From a virus: a stretch of 26,304 nucleotides of DNA. The DNA lies in IMG/VR virus record IMGVR_UViG_3300025133_000528, positions 1-26,304 of that record. One strand, 5' to 3'. The first letter of the stretch is position 1, and each line of letters starts with the position of its first letter. The position numbers were made by a program, and so were the translations under genes. Positions 15,120-20,852 of the stretch are shown here, piece after piece. The notes under the pieces were generated by a model. That model searched no databases. It had not been told where the DNA came from and was given only the letters and a program-made list of their open reading frames with translations.

Positions 15120-15340
15120 CAAAGAGGTTCAACTCAGTGGTGGTTATCCACAAAACAAAATTAAAGATCGCCGAGAGAAGGACTCTGCGAACTGCGAAAG
15201 AAACAGAAGAAGCTCGCGAAGAGTTGCAAGAAAAATACAAAGATTCAGATTATGACGTTATTGTAACATATGGTGGCCCATTTGATGTGTTGAATTGGAT
15301 GCAGCTACGCGAACTCAAAACGCTAGAACTAAACGAATAA
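15116..15340 (+). CDS. Small coiled-coil protein coupled to the polymerase gene
   Basis: 74 residues. ATG 15116 overlaps the polymerase stop (ATGA), and no ribosome site is seen, so translation depends on coupling. A strand (FNSVVVIHKT), a long charged helix (about 18-45, with KETEEAREELQEKY) and a second strand (DYDVIVTYGGPFDVLNW). An earlier in-frame ATG at 15068 lies inside the polymerase gene. Function unknown; position suggests a polymerase partner. Confidence 0.65.
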   Translation: MTKRFNSVVVIHKTKLKIAERRTLRTAKETEEAREELQEKYKDSDYDVIVTYGGPFDVLNWMQLRELKTLELNE

Positions 15341-15349
15341 GGAGAATTT

Positions 15350-15625
15350 ATGAAAAAGAAATTAAAACTAAAAGCCACGGATGCCGGCACTGCAAAGTTT
15401 AAAAAAGGTGCAGACCGTGAGAAAATCAAGGCCCTATGGGGCACCACGGGCACCACAGACGAGGAGATCATCACCAACATGATGGAGAGGAACCTAGAAA
15501 TTTTCCTTGACAAACTCGAAGACGAAGAGTATTCTAAGAGAGTGGCCAAGAGAAGGCAACAAAAAGATAGAGAACTTCTCAAAGGTAAGTTTTTAATTCA
15601 CACAGATCCAAAAGATATCAACTAA
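15350..15625 (+). CDS. Small charged hypothetical protein
   Basis: 91 residues, AAGGAGA 4-5 bases upstream. A basic N-terminus (KKKLKLKA) and a mainly helical body (DEEIITNMMERNLEIFLDKLEDEEY) with a Lys/Arg cluster (AKRRQQKDRELLKGK). Nothing recognised; composition suggests nucleic-acid or protein binding. It sits between the polymerase-linked gene and dUTPase in one run of genes. Confidence 0.75.
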   Translation: MKKKLKLKATDAGTAKFKKGADREKIKALWGTTGTTDEEIITNMMERNLEIFLDKLEDEEYSKRVAKRRQQKDRELLKGKFLIHTDPKDIN

Positions 15626-15635
15626 GGAGAACGAT

Positions 15636-16112
15636 ATGATGTTAGAATACAGTAGAGTACGCAAAGGCGTCCACCCACCAGAACGAGCAAACCCCTCAGA
15701 CGCAGGTCTGGATCTATTCTTTAACCCCGAGGACGGTGACTCCATCACTATCGAACCCGGCACAAGCGCAGTCCTTCCGACTGGCTGTCGTTTCGGTGTG
15801 CCCCACGGTTACATGCTGGAGATTAAGAATCGCAGCTCTGTTGCGGCTAAGAGAAGTCTGGTTGTCGGAGCATGCGTTGTCGACTCCGGCTACGATGGCG
15901 AGGTCTTTGTGAACCTCCACAACATCGGCAAAGAATCACAAACCCTCAAAGCACACGACAAGATCGCACAGACAGTGATGATTCCAGTCGTCCATTTCAG
16001 GGCGCTAGAGACTCACAACGGCGATTTATATGATTGGTATCCAATCACAATTAGCGACCGAGGCGAAGGTGCTTTGGGCTCAACAGACGGAGGAAACAAT
16101 GAAAAAGCATGA
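15636..16112 (+). CDS. dut: dUTPase (deoxyuridine triphosphatase)
   Basis: 158 residues, GGAGA 5 bases upstream. Trimeric enzyme that hydrolyses dUTP to dUMP, keeping uracil out of DNA and feeding dTMP synthesis. Motifs in order: motif 1 SDAGLDLF, motif 2 NRSSVAAKR (RSS), motif 3 VVDSGYDGEVFVNLHN with the catalytic-region Asp and the uracil-binding Tyr, motif 4 HDKIAQTVMIPV, and motif 5 RGEGALGSTDGG, the P-loop-like arm that closes the site. Length is normal (E. coli 151). The end overlaps the adenine methyltransferase start by 14 bp. Confidence 0.95.
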   Translation: MMLEYSRVRKGVHPPERANPSDAGLDLFFNPEDGDSITIEPGTSAVLPTGCRFGVPHGYMLEIKNRSSVAAKRSLVVGACVVDSGYDGEVFVNLHNIGKESQTLKAHDKIAQTVMIPVVHFRALETHNGDLYDWYPITISDRGEGALGSTDGGNNEKA

Positions 16113-16578
16113 TATGAAAACCTTATTCAGCAGCAAGAGCATGGAGTGGGCAACCCCGCGAGAGTTTTTTCGTAAGCTGGATAAACAGTTCGGGTTTGAT
16201 TTAGATCCCTGCGCCCAAAGCCATAACGCAGTCTGCAGTAAGTACTACACGTCAGACGATGATGGCCTTATCCAAGACTGGAAGGGTGCAACTGCGTTTG
16301 TTAACCCCCCATATGGTCGAGGAATTAAACACTGGGTCAAGAAGGCATACGAAGAAGGATGCAAAGAAGACACCACTGTTGTCATGCTCATTCCAGCCCG
16401 AACGGATACCCGCTACTGGCACGACTATGTTATGAAGGCAGATGAGATTCGTCTCATTAAAGGGCGCCTTAAGTTTGGAGGAGGAAACAACTCAGCTCCA
16501 TTCCCTTCTGCCCTTGTTGTCTTCGGCAGCGACACCCGCGATCCCGTGGAAAACCCACCAGACTTGGCGGTGATGTGA
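16099..16578 (+). CDS. Phage DNA N6-adenine methyltransferase (Dam-like)
   Basis: 159 residues from ATG 16099, with GGAGG 5-6 bases upstream inside the dUTPase gene. The layout matches the compact phage Dam family: EWATPREFFRKLD at the N-terminus, FDLDPCAQSHN (a family signature with the acidic SAM contact), catalytic motif FVNPPYGR (NPPY) near residue 72, VVMLIPARTDTRYWHD, and IRLIKGRLKFGG. It transfers a methyl group to adenine, most likely to protect phage DNA from restriction. The recognition site cannot be read from sequence. The stop overlaps the next ATG. Confidence 0.9.
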   Translation: MKKHDMKTLFSSKSMEWATPREFFRKLDKQFGFDLDPCAQSHNAVCSKYYTSDDDGLIQDWKGATAFVNPPYGRGIKHWVKKAYEEGCKEDTTVVMLIPARTDTRYWHDYVMKADEIRLIKGRLKFGGGNNSAPFPSALVVFGSDTRDPVENPPDLAVM

Positions 16579-16865
16579 TGGTTCGCAAAATAAAGAGCGA
16601 CAAGAAAAGTAACAAACAGGTGCAGAAGGACTTGAAACAGAAGATGGGACTTTTTGACCAGCTTCCCGAAGAGTGTCTTGCCTGTGATGAACCCTTTGAT
16701 AGAAAAAACAGAGAACAAGTGATGTCTTGGAACGTGGTCGTGAAGAGGAACCCCGACGTCGTAAGACTATACTGTCCAGCCTGTTGGCAGAAGGCGGTTA
16801 GTGTTGTTGAAGACTTCGACAAGATGATTCGCGAAAGAGGAGAAAAGAATGACCACACGTCATAA
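16578..16865 (+). CDS. Zinc-ribbon conserved phage protein
   Basis: 95 residues; ATG 16578 shares its A with the preceding stop (GTG 16575 is possible). A Lys-rich N-terminal 22 residues precedes a four-cysteine zinc ribbon: ECLACDEPF and YCPACW about 30 residues later, joined by MSWNVVVKRN. The CxxC...CxxC spacing with the strand-forming MSWNVVV suggests a small treble-clef or ribbon fold that binds nucleic acid or protein. I do not recognise a function. Confidence 0.8.
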   Translation: MVRKIKSDKKSNKQVQKDLKQKMGLFDQLPEECLACDEPFDRKNREQVMSWNVVVKRNPDVVRLYCPACWQKAVSVVEDFDKMIRERGEKNDHTS

Positions 16866-17037
16866 GAACAAATTTGATGCGAAGGACAAGCTTAACCTTT
16901 CATATGTCTACTGGCTTCTTAATGAGGTGAGCTTGTGTACTCACGAGAACAACTTCAGTAGTTTTGAGATTTCCAAGTTGATACCAAAACTGGAAGACGT
17001 TCTCAATCATGTTTGTGATGATTCTGGGAGATACTAA
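16849..17037 (+). CDS. Small helical hypothetical protein
   Basis: 62 residues, GAGGAG 6-7 bases upstream, starting 17 bp inside the previous gene. Mostly helical (DKLNLSYVYWLLNEV, FEISKLIPKLEDVLNHV) with a basic start (RHKNKFDAKDK). It ends 1 base before the GMP-reductase-like ATG. No function recognised. Confidence 0.7.
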   Translation: MTTRHKNKFDAKDKLNLSYVYWLLNEVSLCTHENNFSSFEISKLIPKLEDVLNHVCDDSGRY

Positions 17038-17038
17038 G

Positions 17039-18076
17039 ATGAGAAAAGTATTAACGTTTGATGATGTCTCTTTGGTTCCAAAGTATTCTGATATAGCAAC
17101 CAGAGAGCAAGTGGATATATCCGTCGACCTAGATGCCCTATTATCGCTCGATATTCCAATAATTGGTGCACCCATGGATACTGTTGTCGGCGCAGATATG
17201 GCCACAGCCCTCGCCGACGCAGGAACCTTTGGGGTTCTACACAGATACAACACCATAGAAGAGCAAGTGGATATGATAACTCAAGTCATTTCATGCGCAG
17301 CCGATCCAACTTGCGACCAAAGCCCCATTGCTGCAGCCATTGGAGCAACAGGAGATTTTTTGGAACGTTCTGCAGAGCTTATCGGTGCAGGCGCAGAAAT
17401 TCTATGCATCGACGTCGCCCATGGGCACCACATACACGTTAAGCGAGCAATTGGAATTTTGCGAGGAAAGTTCGGATCGGAGATTCATATCATGGCCGGC
17501 AACGTCGCAACCGAGGAAGCGTTCATCGACATTTCCAACTGGGGTGCCGACAGCATCCGCGTCGGTGTCGGTGGCGGCGCCGCTTGCAGCACTCGAGTTC
17601 GAACTGGCCACGGAATACCGGTGCTGGAATCGATCCGCCGCTGCTCAGAATCAGAAGCTTCAGCCCTTCTCATCGCCGACGGAGGCATGCGACATAGTGG
17701 CGACATTACAAAGGCATTAGCTGCTGGCGCAGATTTGGTAATGGTGGGATCGCTATTAGCCGGAACCGACGAGACTCCCGGCGTCATCATCACCGACGAG
17801 AGAACCAAGAACAAGTATAAGGTCTACAGAGGCATGGCGTCAAGAGATGCTCAGGCCTCATGGCGCAGCAAAGTCTCTGTAGTTGAGGGCGTTTCTACAA
17901 CCGTTCCGTATAAAGGCCCCGTGTTTGATACGCTCGATGACCTGACTGCAGGGATTCGCAGTGGCCTCTCTTACAGTGGCTGTTCGAATCTAAACGAATT
18001 GAGACTAACGGCCACGTTTGTTCAGCAAACTCCTGCAGGACTCAAAGAGGGGAGCCCGCACATCTTGGGAAATTAA
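17039..18076 (+). CDS. guaC: IMP dehydrogenase/GMP reductase family enzyme, probably GMP reductase
   Basis: 345 residues from ATG 17039 (GGGAGA about 8 bases upstream). TIM-barrel enzyme of purine metabolism: LTFDDVSLVP at the start, IIGAPMDTV, GVLHRYN, DVAHGH, GNVATEEA, the catalytic loop VGGGAACSTR with C183, and DGGMRHSGDITKALAAGADLVMVGS. No CBS pair interrupts the barrel. After YRGMAS only about 14 residues precede EGVSTTVPYKG, so the long mobile flap with the Arg-Tyr pair of IMP dehydrogenase is absent. Length and Cys position (E. coli GMP reductase: 347, C186) also favour GMP reductase, which turns GMP into IMP with NADPH. A CBS-less IMP dehydrogenase is less likely. It would shift the purine pool from G toward A. 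Confidence 0.75.
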   Translation: MRKVLTFDDVSLVPKYSDIATREQVDISVDLDALLSLDIPIIGAPMDTVVGADMATALADAGTFGVLHRYNTIEEQVDMITQVISCAADPTCDQSPIAAAIGATGDFLERSAELIGAGAEILCIDVAHGHHIHVKRAIGILRGKFGSEIHIMAGNVATEEAFIDISNWGADSIRVGVGGGAACSTRVRTGHGIPVLESIRRCSESEASALLIADGGMRHSGDITKALAAGADLVMVGSLLAGTDETPGVIITDERTKNKYKVYRGMASRDAQASWRSKVSVVEGVSTTVPYKGPVFDTLDDLTAGIRSGLSYSGCSNLNELRLTATFVQQTPAGLKEGSPHILGN

Positions 18077-18077
18077 T

Positions 18078-18443
18078 ATGACGGATGAAAAAGAAAAAAA
18101 GATACATGAGTATGGGTGGCTCAACAGGAGAGTCTATCCGAGTCTATACTACGACTCAACCGACACCGTGTATGTGAATTTGATTATGAAACTGGAGTAC
18201 GAGAGGTTAAAGAAGACAGAGTTCTTCAGAGCAATCGTCGATGGCTTTATAAATGATAACAAACATATCGCCGCTTTTGTAGAAGAATACAAAGAGGCGA
18301 AGCAAATTGATCACAAGAGGAGCAGAAGAATGATTAAGAAAGAGAGGGAGAAGGCAGAAGAAATTGATAAAAGATTTTCACTTTCGCCCGAGGATATTGA
18401 AAACATATTTGATTTAATAGATGGAGGTGAGGTTGATGTCTGA
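18078..18443 (+). CDS. Possible ribbon-helix-helix regulator
   Basis: 121 residues from ATG 18078 (GGGA about 8 bases upstream). The segment TVYVNLIMKLEYERLKKTEFFRAIVDGFIND (about 30-60) has a short amphipathic strand followed by two helices, the ribbon-helix-helix layout, with KLEYERLKK as helix A and TEFFRAIVDGFI as helix B. A very basic helix follows (KRSRRMIKKEREK, about 95-110) and an acidic end (SPEDIENIFDLID). A DNA-binding role, perhaps with the next gene, is an inference. It overlaps the sigma4-like gene by 8 bp. Confidence 0.7.
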   Translation: MTDEKEKKIHEYGWLNRRVYPSLYYDSTDTVYVNLIMKLEYERLKKTEFFRAIVDGFINDNKHIAAFVEEYKEAKQIDHKRSRRMIKKEREKAEEIDKRFSLSPEDIENIFDLIDGGEVDV

Positions 18444-18726
18444 TGCACTAAACATATATATGGACGCCCCACCAGCCGAGCGAAAATGCGTCAGCGCATG
18501 CAAAGAGTACGGCGTATCATGTCCCAACACTTCTTGCCGCAGTTGGCTGGATTTTGAGGAAGACTTGAACTGTACCCATGTGGCGGTCGACAAGAACGAA
18601 GAGGGCCTAACTCTTCGAGAAATAGGAGAGCGACTGGGAATCAGCTTTGTGCGAGTTTGTCAAATAGAAAAGGGCGCCCTGTCCAAATTAAAGAAGAAGA
18701 TGAAAAATCCCGTTTCAGGTAAATAA
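18436..18726 (+). CDS. Sigma region 4-like HTH protein with a cysteine cluster
   Basis: 96 residues, GGAGG 8 bases upstream. Residues 58-86 (GLTLREIGERLGIS then VRVCQIEKGALSKLKKK) match the sigma70 region 4.2 helix-turn-helix, which reads the -35 box (compare LEEIGxxLGVTRERVRQIExxAL). The N-terminal half has C18, C22, C29, C34 and C46 (CVSACKE, SCPNTSCRSW, NCTHVA), a possible zinc or Fe-S site, and no sigma region 2. It is therefore not a full sigma factor. It may be a -35-binding co-factor, a middle/late transcription switch or an anti-sigma-like decoy. It sits at the end of the metabolic gene run, just before the acidic and lysis genes. Similar Cys-rich sigma4 proteins occur in some Deltaproteobacteria, from memory. 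Confidence 0.75.
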   Translation: MSDALNIYMDAPPAERKCVSACKEYGVSCPNTSCRSWLDFEEDLNCTHVAVDKNEEGLTLREIGERLGISFVRVCQIEKGALSKLKKKMKNPVSGK

Positions 18727-18739
18727 AAGGGGTTTTTCA
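18701..18739 (+). terminator. Possible terminator overlapping the end of the sigma4-like gene
   Basis: TGAAAAATCCC (18701-18711) pairs with GGGGTTTTTCA (18729-18739), an 11-bp stem with one G-U pair and a 17-nt loop. The T-run is in the right arm, so a core CCC/GGGG hairpin with TTTTT could work as a weak terminator. The stop codon (18724-18726) lies in the loop. Uncertain. Confidence 0.4.
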
Positions 18740-18742
18740 AAA

Positions 18743-18782
18743 ACGTAACACTAATTATAAACGTTATTCCACGTTATGTGGA
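18743..18782 (+). promoter_or_regulatory. ACGTTAT repeat cluster, possible operator
   Basis: ACGTAAC at 18743-18749 and the exact direct repeat ACGTTAT at 18761-18767 and 18771-18777, 10 bp apart (one helical turn). The second also forms a small stem TCCAC/GTGGA (18768-18782). There is no consensus -35 here, only TATAAA (18756) or TATTCT (18784) as -10 candidates, so this looks like a site for an activator or repressor before the acidic-protein gene. Confidence 0.45.
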
Positions 18783-18828
18783 GTATTCTTGAAAAATCGA
18801 TTTAAAAATATCAAGAGGAGATAGTACT

Positions 18829-19527
18829 ATGACTAAGAAACTTTTAAACGAATCAACAATTCGTCGTTTCATGACAATGGCTAATCTTTCTCCACTTTCC
18901 GAGTCCTTCTTGGACGAGAAGGTGAACGAGGAAGAAGAAATTACTGAAAACGAAGAAGTAGTTGAAGAAGCTGCTGAAGCTCAGAATGAAGGCGAAGACG
19001 CCATCGATGAAGCTGCAGAAGCAACCAATGAAGACGCAGAAGCAACTAACGAAGCTGCTGAAGTTCAAGAAGAGTCTTTAGCTCTCGCTGAAGAAGACGA
19101 AGAACTCATGGGTGACGAAGAAGCAGAAGAAACTATCGATGGCGACATCGAAATGGCTGACGCTGAAATCGACACTGACATGGACGGCGAAATGGACGCT
19201 GAACTCGACGCTGAAGAAACTGGCGAAGAAGATTTAGCTGCTCGCGCACAAAGCATCTTGACTGACTTAGCTGACTTGCTCACAAGCGCAGGTATCGAAA
19301 CAACTGTTACTGATACCGAAGACGACGTGGAAGCTACTGACGACATGGAAGCTGCTGACGATATGGAAGCTGCTGACGATATGGAAGTCGCTGCCGATAT
19401 GGAAGCAGACGCTGACGCCATGGGTGCCGAAGAAGAAGTAGAAGAACTCGAAGAAACTGCTGGATCATCGATTGATCAGTTGGTTCAGGAGATTTCTGCT
19501 AAAGTGATCGAACGCTTAAACAAGTAA
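18829..19527 (+). CDS. Highly acidic Glu/Asp/Ala repeat protein, possible virion or scaffold protein
   Basis: 232 residues, AGAGGAGA 7 bases upstream. A 30-residue basic N-terminus (KKLLNESTIRRFMTMANL, then LSESFL) looks like a docking or cleavable head peptide. Residues about 33-215 are extremely acidic, with Glu, Asp and Ala dominating, and a non-acidic patch (LAARAQSILTDLADLLTSAGIETTV, about 137-161). A C-terminal amphipathic helix closes it (SIDQLVQEISAKVIERLNK). Acidic low-complexity proteins of this type include phage head core or scaffold proteins and DNA mimics. It uses GAA for Glu far more than the genes around it. Possibly highly expressed, between the repeat cluster and a terminator. 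Confidence 0.75.
   Translation: MTKKLLNESTIRRFMTMANLSPLSESFLDEKVNEEEEITENEEVVEEAAEAQNEGEDAIDEAAEATNEDAEATNEAAEVQEESLALAEEDEELMGDEEAEETIDGDIEMADAEIDTDMDGEMDAELDAEETGEEDLAARAQSILTDLADLLTSAGIETTVTDTEDDVEATDDMEAADDMEAADDMEVAADMEADADAMGAEEEVEELEETAGSSIDQLVQEISAKVIERLNK
19321..19410 (+). repeat. Tandem 18-bp coding repeat (DDMEAA)
   Basis: Five in-frame units of 18 bases encode DDVEAT, DDMEAA, DDMEAA, DDMEVA and ADMEAD (residues 165-194 of the acidic protein). Units 2 and 3 differ by one base, which suggests recent slippage or unequal recombination, so copy number may vary. Confidence 0.85.
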
Positions 19528-19541
19528 TCTTGTTTTAATCC

Positions 19542-19589
19542 TTTACAAAAGCACTGCAATGTTGTATAATAGACTTGCAGTGCTTTTTT
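19542..19589 (+). promoter_or_regulatory. Overlapping terminator and promoter
   Basis: Terminator: AAAAGCACTGCAA (19547-19559) pairs perfectly with TTGCAGTGCTTTT (19575-19587), a 13-bp stem, with a 15-nt loop and a T-tract to 19589. Promoter: TTTACA (19542-19547), 17-bp spacer, TATAAT (19565-19570). The -35 ends on the first stem base, the spacer is the left arm and the -10 is in the loop. Initiation near 19577 would begin within the right arm, so the new transcript lacks the left arm and escapes termination. It ends the acidic-protein unit and starts the membrane-protein/endolysin unit. Confidence 0.85.
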
Positions 19590-19603
19590 GTATGGAGTAA
19601 AAT

Positions 19604-20014
19604 ATGACTGTTGTATATATAATCGTAGCCTTTATCGCTGGTATCGCTTTTCACAAAGTGTACAGTGCCCTCGCAATTATCTTCGGCCTCAAGAGCAATC
19701 TCTTGATGGTAGTGGAGAACGAACTATTAGAGTTTACACTCAATGTTTATAGCCGACTGATCATGTCACTGGAAACAGGGTATATCACCATGCAGTCTAC
19801 GGGCGTAAGCGAAGAGACTATTAAGAGAGTGAAAAACGAAGATGCGCACGATCTTCAAACGTGGAAGAAAGAAGTGATTCAGAAATTTGTTGAATCATAC
19901 CCCACGGTCTATAAAGAACAACTACAATTTGACAACTGGGAAGGTGCAATGCAGCAACTGTCTGCGTACAAGAACTTCCCAGAGGAGGTAACGAGAGATG
20001 AAAGCTCTAGTTGA
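19604..20014 (+). CDS. Phage inner-membrane protein with cytoplasmic domain
   Basis: 136 residues, GGAG 6-7 bases upstream. The N-terminal hydrophobic segment (about 2-30: VVYIIVAFIAGIAF then ALAIIFGL) spans or anchors in the membrane; the rest is soluble and helical with acidic patches (ENELLEFTLNVYSRL, KRVKNEDAHDLQTWKKEVIQKF). Overlaps the endolysin by 17 bp and shares its promoter, so a role at lysis or the envelope is plausible. No family recognised. Confidence 0.75.
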   Translation: MTVVYIIVAFIAGIAFHKVYSALAIIFGLKSNLLMVVENELLEFTLNVYSRLIMSLETGYITMQSTGVSEETIKRVKNEDAHDLQTWKKEVIQKFVESYPTVYKEQLQFDNWEGAMQQLSAYKNFPEEVTRDESSS

Positions 20015-20852
20015 AATAATCCAAATGATCCTCTCCCTACTCTTTGGGAGCAAGAAAGAAAAACTATTACAACCGAATGTTGAGTATAAAGAACTCGGCA
20101 TCGACAAAGAGGGTGAAGAGGTGGGAATTACAGCTCCCCTCTCTGACGAAGACCTCGAACACGCAAGAGAGCAGTTCGAGATAGACAACGCTCCAGCCAC
20201 AAGTATTGTATGCAACAATCACGACGTCACAATCGACTGGGAAGACACGATCCTGTGGACTCAGCCAGACGCACTAATGTGTAAATCAAATCAATACAAG
20301 CCAGTCAAGGGCAGCCGCGCCCAGACAATTGATAAGATTGTCGTTCATTGGGATGGCTGCTTGAATTCAAAGCAGTGCGCCAAAGTCTTAGCAGACCGTG
20401 GACTCTCAGCCCACTTCTGCATCGACAACGACGGCACGATTCACCAGCTCATGGATACGAACCATGTTGCATGGCATGCCCGTGGCGTTAATTCTAAGAG
20501 CATTGGCATCGAAATAAGCAATGCCGTCTACATGAAATACATGAAGAAATACACCCCACGCCGACCCATTGTTAAGGCCATGAAACTCCATGGAAAGACT
20601 TTTAAGAGCCACTTGGGATTCTACGATGTTCAGGTCGATGCGTTAAAAGAACTATTAAAATCACTTTGTGGGTTTTATAATGTGCCTTTAGAGTTCCCAA
20701 ACCGCAATGGCGAACTAATTAAAGGTGTAATTAAATCATCTTCGTTCGAGGGAGTGATATGTCACTACCATGTTACGGAGAATAAAACCGATCCTGCGTG
20801 TTTGGATCTGGCTAAAGTAATCGAGGAAATTAAAGATGACAAAAAGTTATGA
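19998..20852 (+). CDS. N-acetylmuramoyl-L-alanine amidase endolysin (Amidase_2)
   Basis: 284 residues, GAGG about 9 bases upstream. Cleaves the bond between MurNAc and L-Ala in peptidoglycan for lysis. The Amidase_2/PGRP core runs from about 110: IVVHWDG (H117, first zinc ligand), AHFCIDNDGTIHQLMDTNHVAWHARGVNSKSIGIEISN (substrate-groove motif), and CHYHVTENKTDPA (H256 and the KxDP motif, with D265 and C268 near the third ligand). The N-terminal 18 residues (LVEIIQMILSLLFGS) are hydrophobic and could be a signal-anchor, so export without a holin is possible. A variable acidic linker (40-70) follows. Start and end overlap both neighbours (17 bp each). Confidence 0.92.
   Translation: MKALVEIIQMILSLLFGSKKEKLLQPNVEYKELGIDKEGEEVGITAPLSDEDLEHAREQFEIDNAPATSIVCNNHDVTIDWEDTILWTQPDALMCKSNQYKPVKGSRAQTIDKIVVHWDGCLNSKQCAKVLADRGLSAHFCIDNDGTIHQLMDTNHVAWHARGVNSKSIGIEISNAVYMKYMKKYTPRRPIVKAMKLHGKTFKSHLGFYDVQVDALKELLKSLCGFYNVPLEFPNRNGELIKGVIKSSSFEGVICHYHVTENKTDPACLDLAKVIEEIKDDKKL

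Noticed and set aside
18248-18255. TATAAATG as a T4-type late promoter
   Set aside because: Single intragenic match, one base off TATAAATA, and not placed before a gene; no other copies occur at sensible positions.
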